A DNA stretch of 64,000 bases, from contig NZ_CP102845.1 of assembly GCF_013307435.2 (NCBI RefSeq), positions 248,001-312,000 on the forward strand, in the 5' to 3' direction. How positions within the stretch are numbered: position 1 is the first letter of the stretch; every line of letters begins with the position of its first letter. This document shows positions 18,178-27,314 of this stretch, piece after piece. The notes beneath the pieces were generated by a model. That model was given only the letters and a program-made list of their open reading frames with translations. It was not told the DNA's origin and made no database searches. Both the position numbers and the translations under genes were made by a program. This DNA comes from Microvirga terrae (GTDB lineage Bacteria > Pseudomonadota > Alphaproteobacteria > Rhizobiales > Beijerinckiaceae).

Positions 18178-20769
18178 TTAATCCTCTCCCATGCCCGGAG
18201 TTTCAAGCAGAATTTCGCGTTTACCGGCGTGGTTGGCGGGTCCGACGATGCCCTCGTTTTCCATGCGCTCCATGAGCGAGGCGGCGCGGTTGTAGCCGAT
18301 CTGGAGGCGGCGCTGGATGTAGCTGGTCGAGGCTTTCTTGTCGCGCAGCACCACCGCCACCGCCTGGTCGTACAGGTCCCCGCCCGGCGCCCCGAACTCG
18401 CCCTGGTCGAACACGGCCGCGTCGGGAGCCGCCCCGCCCTCGTCCTCCTCGGCCGTGACCGCCTCCAGGTACTGCGGCCGGCCCTGGCGCTTGAGATGCG
18501 CCACCACCTTCTCGACCTCCTCGTCCGAGCAGAACGGCCCGTGCACGCGCGTGATCCGCCCGCCGCCGGCCATGTACAGCATGTCGCCTTGCCCCAAGAG
18601 CTGCTCGGCGCCCATCTCGCCCAGGATCGTGCGGCTGTCGATCTTCGAGGTGACCTGGAACGAGATCCGGGTCGGGAAGTTCGCCTTGATCGTGCCGGTG
18701 ATCACGTCCACCGACGGGCGCTGGGTGGCCAGGATCACGTGGATGCCGGCGGCGCGCGCCATCTGGGCCAGGCGCTGGATCGCCCCTTCGATCTCCTTGC
18801 CGGCCACCATCATCAGGTCGGCCATCTCGTCGACGATCACCACGATGTAGGGCAAGGGATCGAGATCCATCACCTCGTCCTCGTAGATCGCCTCGCCGGT
18901 CTCGCGGTCGAAGCCGGTCTGCACCGTGCGCGTGATGGTCTCGGCCTTCGCCTTGGCCTCGACCACCCGGGCGTTGAAGCCGTCGATGTTGCGCACGCCG
19001 AGCTTGGACATCTTGCGGTAGCGGTCCTCCATCTCGCGCACCGCCCATTTGAGCGCCACCACGGCCTTCTTGGGGTCGGTGACCACCGGGGTGAGCAGGT
19101 GCGGGATGCCGTCGTAGACGGAGAGTTCGAGCATCTTGGGATCGACCATGATCAGCCGGCACTCGGCCGGCGAGAGCCGGTAGACCAGCGACAGGATCAT
19201 GGTGTTGATCGCCACCGACTTGCCCGACCCGGTGGTGCCGGCCACCAGCAGGTGCGGCATGCGGGCGAGATCGGCGATCACCGGCTCGCCGCCGATGGTC
19301 TTGCCGAGGCACAGGGCGAGCTTCTGCTTGGTGGCCTCGAAGTCCTGGGAGGCGAGCAGCTCGCGCAGGTACACGGTCTCGCGCTTGTGGTTGGGCAGCT
19401 CGATGCCGATGGCGTTGCGGCCCTGCACCACCGCCACCCGGGCCGAGACCGCGCTCATCGAGCGCGCGATGTCGTCCGCCAGCGAGATCACCCGCGACGA
19501 CTTCGTCCCAGGCGCAGGCTCAAGCTCGTACAACGTCACAACAGGACCGGGATTGACCTTGGTGATGGCGCCGCGCACGCCGAAATCCTCGAGCGTCCCC
19601 TCGAGCAGGGCGGCGTTCTGCTCCAGGGCCTCGGCCGAGACCGAAGGGACCGACGGGCGCTTGGGCTCGGCGAGCAGGTTGAGCTGCGGCAGCTGGTAGT
19701 TCTCCTCGTCGAGCAGGGAGGGCTGCGATTCGCGGGCCATGCGCTTGCCGGGCTTCGGCGCGGCGGGCGCCGGGGCGACGCGGGACGGGGCGGGCTCCGG
19801 CCTTGCGGCAGGGTGCAGCGGGGGGAGATGCGGCTCGTCGGCGTCCCATCCGGCCTCGTCCTCGTCATGCATCGGCATGGAGGCCGGGGCAGGGCGCGGA
19901 CGCGCCGGGGCGCCGTCGAGAACGGGCTCGCGCCGCAGGCCGGGCTGCCGGGACGGGCGCCGCGCCGGTGCGGGAAGGTCCTCGACCTCCTCCACGAGGG
20001 CGGAGCGGCGGTTCTCCTTCCAGCGCCGGGCCGAGGCACGCAGGCTCATGACGCCATGGGCGAGGGCTCCCAGGGACACGATGCCCCAGCCGGGCTCGTC
20101 CTGGCCGGCCTCTTCGGCCTCGTCCCAATCCTGGATCTTACGCCGCCGGACCGGCGGGCTCTCCTCGAGCTCCTCGGGATCGTCGTGGTGGCGCTCCTCC
20201 TGCGGGCCGAGGCCGCAGGCGGCCGTGAGGCTGAAGATCGCGATCCCGGCGAACAGGGCGCCCAGGACGGCGCTGGCCGAGCCGCTCGACAGGCCCGTGA
20301 TGGCCTTGGCTCCGGCGAGCACCGCATCGCCGACCACGCCGCCGAGCCCCGTGGGCAGCGGCCAGCTCTGCGTCGGCGGCAGGGCGCTGGCGAGAGCCGT
20401 CGCGGCGCCCGCGCCGATCACCCAGAGCGCCAGGCGCAGCTGCAGACGGCCGAGATCGCCCGACTTCATGAGCCGCCAGCCCCAGAGCGCCAGGGGAAGC
20501 AGCGCCGCGATGGCGCCGAGGCCGAGAAGCTGCATCAGCAGGTCGGCCACGATGGCGCCGGGCCAGCCGAGGAGATTGCGGACCGGAAGATCGGTGGCGT
20601 TGTTGAGGCTCGGATCGTCGACCGACCAGGTGGCGAGGGCCACCGCGACCGCGCCGGCGACCGTGATCAGGCACAGGCCCGTCAGCTCCTGCGCCCGGCG
20701 GGCCAGGAAGGCTCGAAAGGCGCTGAAGAGGCCATCATAGGCGGAAGAAGAACGGCGGGCCGTACGCAT
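18178..20769 (-). CDS. ftsK: DNA translocase FtsK
   Basis: An 863-residue FtsK/SpoIIIE translocase that pumps chromosome termini through the septum. About four transmembrane helices lie in the first 200 residues, then a proline/charged linker (about 230-390). The motor follows with Walker A GTTGSGKS (near 515), Walker [11 protein letters not shown] (near 625) and an [23 protein letters not shown] block. The last about 65 residues are the gamma winged helix that reads polarity sequences. The ATG at 20769 is used; a TTG one codon earlier is also open. A CtrA-type box lies 61 bp upstream. Confidence 0.97.
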   Translation of the reverse strand: MRTARRSSSAYDGLFSAFRAFLARRAQELTGLCLITVAGAVAVALATWSVDDPSLNNATDLPVRNLLGWPGAIVADLLMQLLGLGAIAALLPLALWGWRLMKSGDLGRLQLRLALWVIGAGAATALASALPPTQSWPLPTGLGGVVGDAVLAGAKAITGLSSGSASAVLGALFAGIAIFSLTAACGLGPQEERHHDDPEELEESPPVRRRKIQDWDEAEEAGQDEPGWGIVSLGALAHGVMSLRASARRWKENRRSALVEEVEDLPAPARRPSRQPGLRREPVLDGAPARPRPAPASMPMHDEDEAGWDADEPHLPPLHPAARPEPAPSRVAPAPAAPKPGKRMARESQPSLLDEENYQLPQLNLLAEPKRPSVPSVSAEALEQNAALLEGTLEDFGVRGAITKVNPGPVVTLYELEPAPGTKSSRVISLADDIARSMSAVSARVAVVQGRNAIGIELPNHKRETVYLRELLASQDFEATKQKLALCLGKTIGGEPVIADLARMPHLLVAGTTGSGKSVAINTMILSLVYRLSPAECRLIMVDPKMLELSVYDGIPHLLTPVVTDPKKAVVALKWAVREMEDRYRKMSKLGVRNIDGFNARVVEAKAKAETITRTVQTGFDRETGEAIYEDEVMDLDPLPYIVVIVDEMADLMMVAGKEIEGAIQRLAQMARAAGIHVILATQRPSVDVITGTIKANFPTRISFQVTSKIDSRTILGEMGAEQLLGQGDMLYMAGGGRITRVHGPFCSDEEVEKVVAHLKRQGRPQYLEAVTAEEDEGGAAPDAAVFDQGEFGAPGGDLYDQAVAVVLRDKKASTSYIQRRLQIGYNRAASLMERMENEGIVGPANHAGKREILLETPGMGED

Positions 20770-20829
20770 CAAACCACTCTAAAAAACCACGGGACGGGAC
20801 ATTATTGCCTGGATGCTAGCCGGGCCGGG

Positions 20830-20844
20830 TTAAGGGTCCTTTAA
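20830..20844. promoter_or_regulatory. CtrA-type box upstream of ftsK
   Basis: TTAA at 20830-20833 and TTAA at 20841-20844 are separated by exactly 7 bp, the full CtrA recognition pattern, and lie within a longer inverted repeat GGTTAA/TTAACC. It is 61 bp upstream of the ftsK start and 82 bp before the divergent DUF2946-like gene. Control of cell-division genes by CtrA is known in alphaproteobacteria; use of this site is inferred. Confidence 0.6.
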
Positions 20845-20925
20845 CCGTAAGCGCATCGGGCAGGGAAAAGGTGCGGCGGTTTTCCGTTGTTGACGTTGGG
20901 CCTTCGAACGATCAGTGTCCCGGCC

Positions 20926-21306
20926 ATGACCCGCAGAGGCCCGAAATCCGCCTGGACGCGCGCCGCCATCGTGGCCGCGATGGCCTATGCGTTCGTGCTG
21001 CAGGCCCTGCTCCTGTCGGTCGGCGGCGCCTTCCATGCCGCTGCGGCCGCGGAGGCCCAGGGGATCATCTGTCTCCAGGACGGGTCCTCGGCGCCCGACC
21101 ATGGACCGAAGAAAGCCCACGAGACCCTCTGCTGCACCCTGAGCTGTCACGGCTCGACTGCGGCAGGACCGGCCCCGGCCCCGGCCATCATCGAGCCGAT
21201 CGCGCCGGTCGCCGCAACGGTCGATCCATCCGCCGGGGCGTCGCATCTGCGCCTCACCTCGGACGTCCTGCCCCTGGGATCGCGCGCGCCGCCGCACCGC
21301 GGCTGA
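20926..21306 (+). CDS. DUF2946-like small membrane protein
   Basis: A 126-residue protein with one N-terminal hydrophobic helix (about residues 13-33) and a cysteine/histidine group in its periplasmic part: a CLQDG cysteine and the CCTLSCHG cluster near residue 72. This plan matches DUF2946-type proteins, which often sit in copper operons. The rest is alanine/proline-rich. The start at 20926 was chosen because the hydrophobic segment begins soon after; an in-frame start at 20887 is possible. It lies 44 bp before the YcnI-PCuAC gene on the same strand. Metal binding is inferred from the cysteines and neighbours. Confidence 0.7.
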   Translation: MTRRGPKSAWTRAAIVAAMAYAFVLQALLLSVGGAFHAAAAAEAQGIICLQDGSSAPDHGPKKAHETLCCTLSCHGSTAAGPAPAPAIIEPIAPVAATVDPSAGASHLRLTSDVLPLGSRAPPHRG

Positions 21307-21350
21307 GTGCCGCCCGCTTCGATTCCCCTACTCTCTCAAGGACGTTCCCG

Positions 21351-22289
21351 ATGACTTCGTCACGCTTCGGCGGCGCGCTGACTGCCGCCGCCCTCATGAT
21401 TGCCTCGCCGGCCCTCGCCCATGTCTCGTTCGAGAACGGGCAGGCGACCCCGAACGCCACCTACAAGGCCGTGCTGCGCATCCCCCATGGCTGCGACGGC
21501 AAGGCGACCCTCAAGGTGCGCGTGCGCATCCCCGAGGGCATCGTGGCGGTCAAGCCGATGCCGAAGGCCGGCTGGAAGCTGGAAACCGCCAAGGGCGCCT
21601 ACGTGAAGGCTTACCAGGTCAACGGCGAGGCCGTGTCGGAAGGGGTCACGGACATCGTCTGGTCCGGTTCCCTGGACGACGCCTATTACGACGAGTTCGT
21701 GTTCCAGGCCCGCTTCACCGAGGCCTACCAGCCGGGCGCGACGGTCTATTTTCCGGTCGTGCAGGAATGCGACGGCGCGACCGAGGAATGGACCCAGGTG
21801 CCGGCGGCCGGCGAGGATCCGCACAGCCTCAAATCACCCGCGCCCGGCGTGCGCGTCGCGGGCGCTGCCGCCACGGGCTCTCAGGTCGTGAAGGCCGGAC
21901 CGCTCACCCTCGAACAGCCCTGGTCGCGGGCGACCCCCGGGGCCGCCAAGGTCGGCGGCGGATACCTGCGCATCACCAACACCGGCACGGCGCCCGATCG
22001 CCTGGTCGGCGGCTCGTTCCCGCTCGCCTCCAAGGTCGAGGTGCACGAGATGCGCATGGACGGCGACGTCATGCGCATGAAGCCGGTCGAAGGTGGTCTC
22101 GAGATCAAGCCGGGCGCCACGGTCGAACTGAAGCCGGGCGGCCTGCATCTCATGTTCATGGACCTGAAGGAGCCCCTGAAGGAAGGCCAGACGGTCAAGG
22201 GAACGCTCGTCTTCGAGAAGGCGGGCCGCGTCGAGGTGGAATACGCGGTGCGCGGCATGGGCGGCGCCCCGGCCGAGCATCAGCACTAG
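21351..22289 (+). CDS. YcnI (DUF1775)-PCuAC fusion copper protein
   Basis: A 312-residue secreted two-domain protein. The signal peptide ends after ALA-23, leaving His24 as the mature N-terminus, as in the copper-binding YcnI domain, which spans about 24-155 and also has a conserved tryptophan (W147). After a linker, residues about 180-300 form a PCu(A)C domain with the copper ligands H232, M243, H266 and M268 in the family's H..M..HxM spacing. PCuAC delivers Cu(I) to the CuA site of cytochrome c oxidase. It is followed 15 bp later by an SCO gene. Fusion of the two copper domains in one chain is unusual but clear. Confidence 0.93.
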   Translation: MTSSRFGGALTAAALMIASPALAHVSFENGQATPNATYKAVLRIPHGCDGKATLKVRVRIPEGIVAVKPMPKAGWKLETAKGAYVKAYQVNGEAVSEGVTDIVWSGSLDDAYYDEFVFQARFTEAYQPGATVYFPVVQECDGATEEWTQVPAAGEDPHSLKSPAPGVRVAGAAATGSQVVKAGPLTLEQPWSRATPGAAKVGGGYLRITNTGTAPDRLVGGSFPLASKVEVHEMRMDGDVMRMKPVEGGLEIKPGATVELKPGGLHLMFMDLKEPLKEGQTVKGTLVFEKAGRVEVEYAVRGMGGAPAEHQH

Positions 22290-22304
22290 CGCGGGAGATC
22301 GGCG

Positions 22305-22904
22305 ATGACCATCAAGCGTCTTCTCGTGCCGCTTCTCGTCTTCACCACGGGCCTGCTGGTGCTGCTGGTGACGGCGGGCCTGCTCCTGTTCCCGTCGCAG
22401 CCGCCGCAGAGCGCCGGCAAGGTGCCGATCGGAGGCCCGTTCCGGCTCACGAGCCACGAGGGCCGGCCGTACACCGAGGAGAACCTGAAGGGCAAGCCCT
22501 TCGTGGTCTTCTTCGGCTTCACCCATTGCCCGGAGGTCTGCCCGACCACGCTCTACGATCTCACCCAGGACATGGCGGCGCTCGGCCCGGATGCCGACAG
22601 GCTCCAGGCCGCCTTCATCACGGTCGATCCGGCCCGCGACACGCCGGAGCTGATGAAAACCTATCTCTCGTCCTTCGATCCGCGCATCGTCGGCCTGTCG
22701 GGAACCGAGGAGGAGATCGCGGCCGCGGCGCGCGCCTACAAGATCTATTACCGCAAGGTCCCGACCGATGACGGCTACACCATGGACCACTCGGCCACCC
22801 TGTTCCTGATGGACAGCAAGGGCGAGTTCTACGGCACGTCGAACTTCCAGGAGCCCGAGGAGACCCGCCGCGCCAAGCTGCGGCAGCTGATCAAGAACGG
22901 GTGA
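22305..22904 (+). CDS. SCO1/SenC copper chaperone
   Basis: A 199-residue thioredoxin-fold protein anchored by one N-terminal helix (about 6-29). The copper ligands are C75 and C79 in HCPEVCPTT and H162 in MDHSATLF. SCO proteins metallate or reduce the CuA site of cytochrome oxidase. The TVDPARDTP segment near residue 107 is characteristic. It closes the operon with the DUF2946-like and YcnI-PCuAC genes, so the three together form a periplasmic copper-supply route. A repeat copy and a terminator follow. Confidence 0.95.
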   Translation: MTIKRLLVPLLVFTTGLLVLLVTAGLLLFPSQPPQSAGKVPIGGPFRLTSHEGRPYTEENLKGKPFVVFFGFTHCPEVCPTTLYDLTQDMAALGPDADRLQAAFITVDPARDTPELMKTYLSSFDPRIVGLSGTEEEIAAAARAYKIYYRKVPTDDGYTMDHSATLFLMDSKGEFYGTSNFQEPEETRRAKLRQLIKNG

Positions 22905-22932
22905 GGCGCATCCACGCTCCCTGCCATGGCAT

Positions 22933-23013
22933 TCACCGGCCTCGTGCCGGTGATCTCGATCGGAAAAGCGCCGCGCTTCACATGATCCGGATGGCCGGGA
23001 CAAGCCCGGCCAT
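22933..23013. repeat. Cloverleaf-type palindromic repeat, copy E
   Basis: Left arm TCACCGGC/GCCGGTGA at 22933-22953 and perfect right arm ATGGCCGGG/CCCGGCCAT at 22991-23013. The central pair is weak (CTCGAT against ATCCGG). It lies between SCO and the convergent amtB, just ahead of a true terminator. Confidence 0.88.
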
Positions 23014-23041
23014 GACGCGGCGAGATCCTTTGACCGCGCAT

Positions 23042-23074
23042 AAAAAAGCCCCGGCCTTTCGGTCCGGGGCTTTT
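23042..23074. terminator. Bidirectional terminator between SCO and amtB
   Basis: GCCCCGG at 23048-23054 pairs with CCGGGGC at 23064-23070. Six A precede and four T follow, so it can stop transcription from either side: the copper operon and the convergent glnK-amtB operon. Confidence 0.85.
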
Positions 23075-23096
23075 CCGTTCGAGCGAGTGGCTCGTT

Positions 23097-24440
23097 TCAG
23101 TAGTTGTAGGCGCGCTCGCCGTGGTCCGCGAGGTCGAGGCCTTCGCGCTCCTGGTCCTGCGTGACGCGCAGGCCGACGATCATGTCGGTGATCTTGTACA
23201 GCACCACGGAGCCGATGCCGGTCCAGACCAGGGTGACCACCACGGCGATGATCTGGGTCCAGACCTGGCCGCCGATCGAGTACTCGCCGACCCCGTAACC
23301 GCCCAGCGACGGGGCCGCCACGACGCCGGTGCCGATGGCCCCGATGATGCCGCCGACGCCGTGGATGCCGAAGACGTCCAGGGCGTCGTCATAGCCGAGG
23401 GCGTTCTTCACGCTGGTCACGGCGAAGTAGCAGACCGCGCCGGCCACCAGGCCGAGCACGATGGCCCCCATGGGGCCGGACAGGCCGGCGGCCGGCGTGA
23501 TGGCCACGAGGCCGGCGACCGCGCCCGACGCGATGCCCAGCAGCGAGGCCTTGCCCTTCCCAAGAGCCTCCACGGTCATCCAGGCGAGACCGGCGGCGGC
23601 CGGAGCCAGGATGGTGTTGATCAGCGCGAGGGCCGCGCCGCCCGTCGCTTCCAGGTTCGAGCCGGCGTTGAAGCCGAACCAGCCGACCCACAGAAGGCAC
23701 GCGCCCACGAAGGTGAGCGTCAGCGAGTGCGGGGCGAGCAGGTCGCGTCCGTAGCCGATGCGCTTGCCGATCAGCAGGGCGCCGACGAGGCCCGCCACGC
23801 CCGAATTGATGTGAACCACCGTGCCGCCCGCGAAGTCGAGGGCGCCGAGGCCGAACAGGTAGCCTTCCGAGAACCACACCATGTGGGCGATCGGGAGATA
23901 CACGAAGGTCAGCCACAGGCCGGTGAACAGCATCACGGCGGAGAACTTGATGCGCTCGGCGAAGGCGCCGACGATCAGGGCCGGGGTGATGCACGCGAAG
24001 GTGAGCTGGAAGGCCGCGAACGTGAATTCAGGAATCGCCACGCCCTTGGTGAAGGTGTCGGCGGTGGAATCCGTGGTCACGCCGGCCAGGAACGCCTTGG
24101 AGAAGCCGCCGATGAACGCGCCGATGCCCTCGCCGCCGGACGTGAAGGCGAGCGAGTAGCCGTAGAAGGCCCACAGGATGGACACCAGGCTGAACACCGC
24201 GAAGACCTGCATGAGCACCGAGAGCATGTTCTTGGTGCGCACGAGGCCGCCATAGAACAGGGCGAGGCCCGGGATCGTCATGAGGATCACGAGGATGGTG
24301 GAGACGAGCATCCAGCTCGTGTCACCCTTGTTGACCGTGGGGGCGGCCGCGGCGGCGTCCTGCGCCAGGGCGGGATCGAGGGCCGCAAGGCCCAGTCCGA
24401 GCGCGGCGAGCGCCGGAAGGAGGAGAGGACGGAACTTCAT
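23097..24440 (-). CDS. amtB: Ammonium transporter AmtB
   Basis: A 447-residue Amt/Rh channel with a cleavable signal peptide (about 1-26, ending ALAQ) and eleven predicted transmembrane helices. The two pore histidines are visible in GGTVVHINSG and DVFGIHGVGG. It imports ammonium and is blocked by unmodified GlnK. The C-terminal tail ends GLDLADHGERAYNY, the regulatory tail that PII contacts. glnK lies 37 bp upstream on the same strand, giving the standard glnK-amtB operon, driven by the sigma-54 promoter at 24911-24925. An in-frame ATG at 24464 would add eight residues. Confidence 0.97.
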   Translation of the reverse strand: MKFRPLLLPALAALGLGLAALDPALAQDAAAAAPTVNKGDTSWMLVSTILVILMTIPGLALFYGGLVRTKNMLSVLMQVFAVFSLVSILWAFYGYSLAFTSGGEGIGAFIGGFSKAFLAGVTTDSTADTFTKGVAIPEFTFAAFQLTFACITPALIVGAFAERIKFSAVMLFTGLWLTFVYLPIAHMVWFSEGYLFGLGALDFAGGTVVHINSGVAGLVGALLIGKRIGYGRDLLAPHSLTLTFVGACLLWVGWFGFNAGSNLEATGGAALALINTILAPAAAGLAWMTVEALGKGKASLLGIASGAVAGLVAITPAAGLSGPMGAIVLGLVAGAVCYFAVTSVKNALGYDDALDVFGIHGVGGIIGAIGTGVVAAPSLGGYGVGEYSIGGQVWTQIIAVVVTLVWTGIGSVVLYKITDMIVGLRVTQDQEREGLDLADHGERAYNY

Positions 24441-24477
24441 CGGATCTGAACTCCGGAAAATCATTGAATGAATGGGA

Positions 24478-24816
24478 TCAAAGGGCGTCGATGTCGGTCT
24501 CGCCCGTGCGGATGCGGACCGCCTTCTCGAGCGAGGTGACGAAGATCTTGCCGTCGCCGATCTGGCCCGTGCGGGCGGCCGCCGTGATCGCGTCGATCAC
24601 CTGGCCGACCAGCTCGGTCGCCACCGCGACCTCGATCTTCAGCTTGGGCAGGAAGCTCACCGCGTATTCGGCCCCGCGATAGATTTCGGTATGGCCCTTC
24701 TGCCGTCCGTATCCCTTCACCTCGGTCACGGTGAGGCCGTGCACGCCGAGAGCGGTGAGCGCGTCGCGCACCTCTTCCAGCTTGAACGGCTTGATGACCG
24801 CCATCACGATTTTCAT
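24478..24816 (-). CDS. glnK: PII signal protein GlnK
   Basis: A 112-residue PII protein, the standard length. It begins MKIVMAVIKPFKLEEVRDAL, and the T-loop contains the RGAEYAVSFLPK region with the uridylylated tyrosine (Y51). The GDGKIFV and VRIRTGE segments form the ATP/2-oxoglutarate site. GlnK senses nitrogen status and controls AmtB, which is encoded next in the operon. I chose the ATG at 24816 since the family always starts there; the open frame further upstream runs into the promoter. Confidence 0.97.
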   Translation of the reverse strand: MKIVMAVIKPFKLEEVRDALTALGVHGLTVTEVKGYGRQKGHTEIYRGAEYAVSFLPKLKIEVAVATELVGQVIDAITAAARTGQIGDGKIFVTSLEKAVRIRTGETDIDAL

Positions 24817-24910
24817 GGGTCTGGCCCCCTTTTTGAGACGTCTGCCCGACCAACCAGGCAGCGGTTTCCAATCGAACCCGGCCTGTCGGACGGGTGTCGG
24901 GGGCATCTAC

Positions 24911-24925
24911 GCAAGAAACATGCCA
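24911..24925 (-). promoter_or_regulatory. Sigma-54 promoter of glnK-amtB
   Basis: On the minus strand the sequence is TGGCATG-TTTC-TTGC, with the GG and GC dinucleotides 10 bp apart as required for the -24/-12 elements of RpoN. It lies 95 bp upstream of the glnK start. This class of promoter normally needs NtrC, in line with nitrogen control. No convincing NtrC palindrome was found in the next 100 bp. Confidence 0.75.
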
Positions 24926-25023
24926 GGCTTTGTCGCCAGAGGCGCACGGGCGCTGCCTCTTTCCTAGGCAGGCTCAGCTGGGCTATAAAACGATCTTATT
25001 GATCAAATTTTAGGCAGAACTGG

Positions 25024-25884
25024 TCAGGTCCGACGTTCGCGGATGAGCCCTTCCTGGGCAACGGACGCGACCAGGGTGCCGTCCTGCTTAAAAATGAGTC
25101 CGCGCGAGAAGCCGCGCGCCCCGCCGGCGCTGGGGGTGTCCTGCGCGTAGAGCAGCCATTCGTCGGCCCGGAACGGCCGGTGGAACCACATGGCGTGGTC
25201 GAGGCTCGCCGGCTGGATCGCCGGGTCGAACACGGACCGGCCGTGCGGAAAGAGCGACGTGTCGAGGAGCGTCATGTCCGACGCATAGGCGAGGACGCAT
25301 TGGTGGATCGCCGGATCGTCCGGCAGCCGGCCGGTGGTCTTGATCCAGACATGGAACCGCGGCTCTCCCGGCTCGCGGGAGGTGTAGCGCTTGATCTCCA
25401 CGGGACGGATCTCGAGCGGCCGCTCGCGCTCGTAATAGGTGCGCATGGGTTCGGGCATCTGCAGGAGAAGCCGGCCCTTCACGTCCTCCTCGCTCGGGAG
25501 CTCGTCGGGTCCGGGCACCTTCGGCATCTCGGCCTGGTGCTCGAAGCCCTCCTCCTCGCGGTGGAACGAGGCCGACATGGCGAAGATCGCCTGCCCGTGC
25601 TGGATCGCGAGCACGCGCCGGGTGCTGAAGCTCTTGCCGTCGCGGATGCGCTCCACCTCGTAGATGATCGGGATCCTGGGATCGCCCGGCAGCATGAAGT
25701 AGCAGTGGAGCGAATGGGGCGGACGCCCGTCGACCGTGCGGGTCGCGGCCACCAGCGCCTGGCCGATCACCTGCCCGCCGAACACGCGCTGCCATCCGCT
25801 CTTCGGGCTCTGCCCGCGGAACAGGTTCACCTCGAGGGGTTCGAGGTCGAGAATGGACAGGAGATCGGAAACGGCACGGGACAT
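25024..25884 (-). CDS. tesB: Acyl-CoA thioesterase II (TesB)
   Basis: A 286-residue double-hotdog thioesterase that hydrolyses acyl-CoA esters. Family blocks are GGQVIGQALVAA (about residue 34), LHCYFMLPGDP, the Asp in YASDMTLLDTSL near 200 (catalytic Asp) and DHAMWFHRPFRADEWLLY near 235 with the conserved Gln/Thr in AQDTPSA after it. The start at 25884 gives the usual TesB N-terminus; an upstream ATG at 25917 adds eleven residues. It is divergent from the UbiH-family gene. Confidence 0.95.
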   Translation of the reverse strand: MSRAVSDLLSILDLEPLEVNLFRGQSPKSGWQRVFGGQVIGQALVAATRTVDGRPPHSLHCYFMLPGDPRIPIIYEVERIRDGKSFSTRRVLAIQHGQAIFAMSASFHREEEGFEHQAEMPKVPGPDELPSEEDVKGRLLLQMPEPMRTYYERERPLEIRPVEIKRYTSREPGEPRFHVWIKTTGRLPDDPAIHQCVLAYASDMTLLDTSLFPHGRSVFDPAIQPASLDHAMWFHRPFRADEWLLYAQDTPSAGGARGFSRGLIFKQDGTLVASVAQEGLIRERRT

Positions 25885-26009
25885 GGGGTTCAAGGTCCTT
25901 CGATCGGCAACAGCCATCCATCGGTGAGAGGCGCAGGAAGGTCAAGCTTGACGCTGGTCGATGGATCGCTGACACCCACCTATAACGTCGAAGGCATGGA
26001 GAAAGACCG

Positions 26010-27272
26010 ATGAGCGCAGCAACCGGGATGGAGCGACCGCGCATCGTCATCGCGGGCGGAGGACTCGCCGGGCTGTCCCTGGCCCTGGCGCTGAAGCGGG
26101 CGCTCGCCGAGGGAATCGACGTGGTCATGTGCGATCCGGCCCTCCGGCGCGATCCCCATGGCGACAAGCGCTCCTACGCCATCGCGGCGGCGGCGCGCCG
26201 GATGCTGGAGGCGCTCGGAATCTGGGCCGGGATCGCCGACAGGGCGCAGCCCATTCTCGACATGGTGATCACCGACAGCCGCCTGCAGGACCCGGTGCGC
26301 CCGACCTTCCTGACCTTCGCGGGCGAGGTCGACGGCCATGAGCCCTTCGCCCACATGGTCACGGCGGGCGATCTGACCGCCACCCTGCTGGAGGCCTGCC
26401 GCGACAGCGGCGTCGACCTGCGCGCCGAGGGCGTGAGGGGCTTTGCCGTTCAGGGCGCGCGCACGGATGTCGTGCTGGCGGAGGGGGGCAGCCTTGCGGC
26501 CTCGCTCCTCGTCGCGGCCGACGGGGCACGCTCGCGCCTGCGCGAGCAGGCGGGCATCGGCTGGATCTCCTGGCCCTACCGCCAGTCCGGCATCGTCGCG
26601 ACGATCGTCCATGAGCGTGACCACGAGGGCAGGGCGGTCGAGCACTTCCTGCCCTCCGGGCCCTTCGCGATCCTGCCGCTCAAACCGGAGCCGCAGGCCG
26701 ATGGTTCGTTCCGGCACCGCTCCTCGATCGTCTGGACCGAGCGTGCGCAAAACGTGCCCGCCTTGCTCGAGTCGCACCCGGAAGACCTGCTCATCGAGCT
26801 CGAACGCCGCTTCGGCCTCCAGCTCGGCAAGCTCGCCTTCGAGACCCGGCCCCAGGCCTTTCCCCTGTCCTTCGGCGTGGCCCGGTCCTTCGTGGCCGAG
26901 CGCCTCGCGCTCTTAGGGGACGCCGCCCATGTGATCCATCCCATCGCCGGCCAGGGGCTCAATCTCGGCCTGCACGACGCGGCCGCACTGGCCGAGATCG
27001 TCACCGACGCCATGCGCCTCGGCATGGATCCGGGGGCGGCCGACGTGCTCGACCGGTACGAGCGGGCGCGCCGCGCCGACATCACCGCCATGGGCATGAT
27101 GACCGACGGCCTCAACCGGCTGTTCTCCAACGACGCCCTGCCCGTGCGCCTGATCCGCGACCTGGGGCTGGGCCTCGTCGACCGGATGCCGGGCCTGAAG
27201 CGCTTCTTCATCCGCGAGGCGGCCGGCGTCAGCGAACGGCAGCCCAGGCTGCTGCGGGGCGAGGCGCTGTAG
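26010..27272 (+). CDS. UbiH/UbiF/COQ6-family FAD monooxygenase
   Basis: A 420-residue class A flavoprotein monooxygenase of ubiquinone biosynthesis. The Rossmann FAD loop GGGLAGLSLALAL is at about 15-27, the DG motif is in VAADGARSRL near 168 and the GD motif is LLGDAAHVIHPIAGQGLNLGL near 305. These enzymes hydroxylate the quinone ring; which position is targeted cannot be told. GGAG lies 9 bp before the ATG. The C-terminus converges with a MerR gene across a short array of tandem repeats. Confidence 0.95.
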   Translation: MSAATGMERPRIVIAGGGLAGLSLALALKRALAEGIDVVMCDPALRRDPHGDKRSYAIAAAARRMLEALGIWAGIADRAQPILDMVITDSRLQDPVRPTFLTFAGEVDGHEPFAHMVTAGDLTATLLEACRDSGVDLRAEGVRGFAVQGARTDVVLAEGGSLAASLLVAADGARSRLREQAGIGWISWPYRQSGIVATIVHERDHEGRAVEHFLPSGPFAILPLKPEPQADGSFRHRSSIVWTERAQNVPALLESHPEDLLIELERRFGLQLGKLAFETRPQAFPLSFGVARSFVAERLALLGDAAHVIHPIAGQGLNLGLHDAAALAEIVTDAMRLGMDPGAADVLDRYERARRADITAMGMMTDGLNRLFSNDALPVRLIRDLGLGLVDRMPGLKRFFIREAAGVSERQPRLLRGEAL

Positions 27273-27281
27273 GACGGCGCC

Positions 27282-27314
27282 CGCCCTTACCCCGCCCTTA
27301 CCCCGCCCTTACCC
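27282..27314. repeat. Three tandem 11-bp repeats
   Basis: The unit CGCCCTTACCC occurs three times without gap at 27282-27292, 27293-27303 and 27304-27314, and a fourth partial unit continues. The third unit encodes the TAA stop of the minus-strand MerR gene, so a change in copy number would shift or remove the end of that protein. Confidence 0.85.

Noticed and set aside
16165..20844. Very long open frame (1559 codons) opposite xth, lolA and ftsK
   Set aside because: It is the high-GC antisense shadow of well-identified genes, with arginine/histidine/glycine-rich low-complexity translation and no family features.
24930..24960. Possible NtrC operator upstream of the glnK sigma-54 promoter
   Set aside because: A weak TGCGCC-TCT-GGCGAC dyad on the minus strand has the wrong spacer and lacks the conserved GCAC/GTGC ends.
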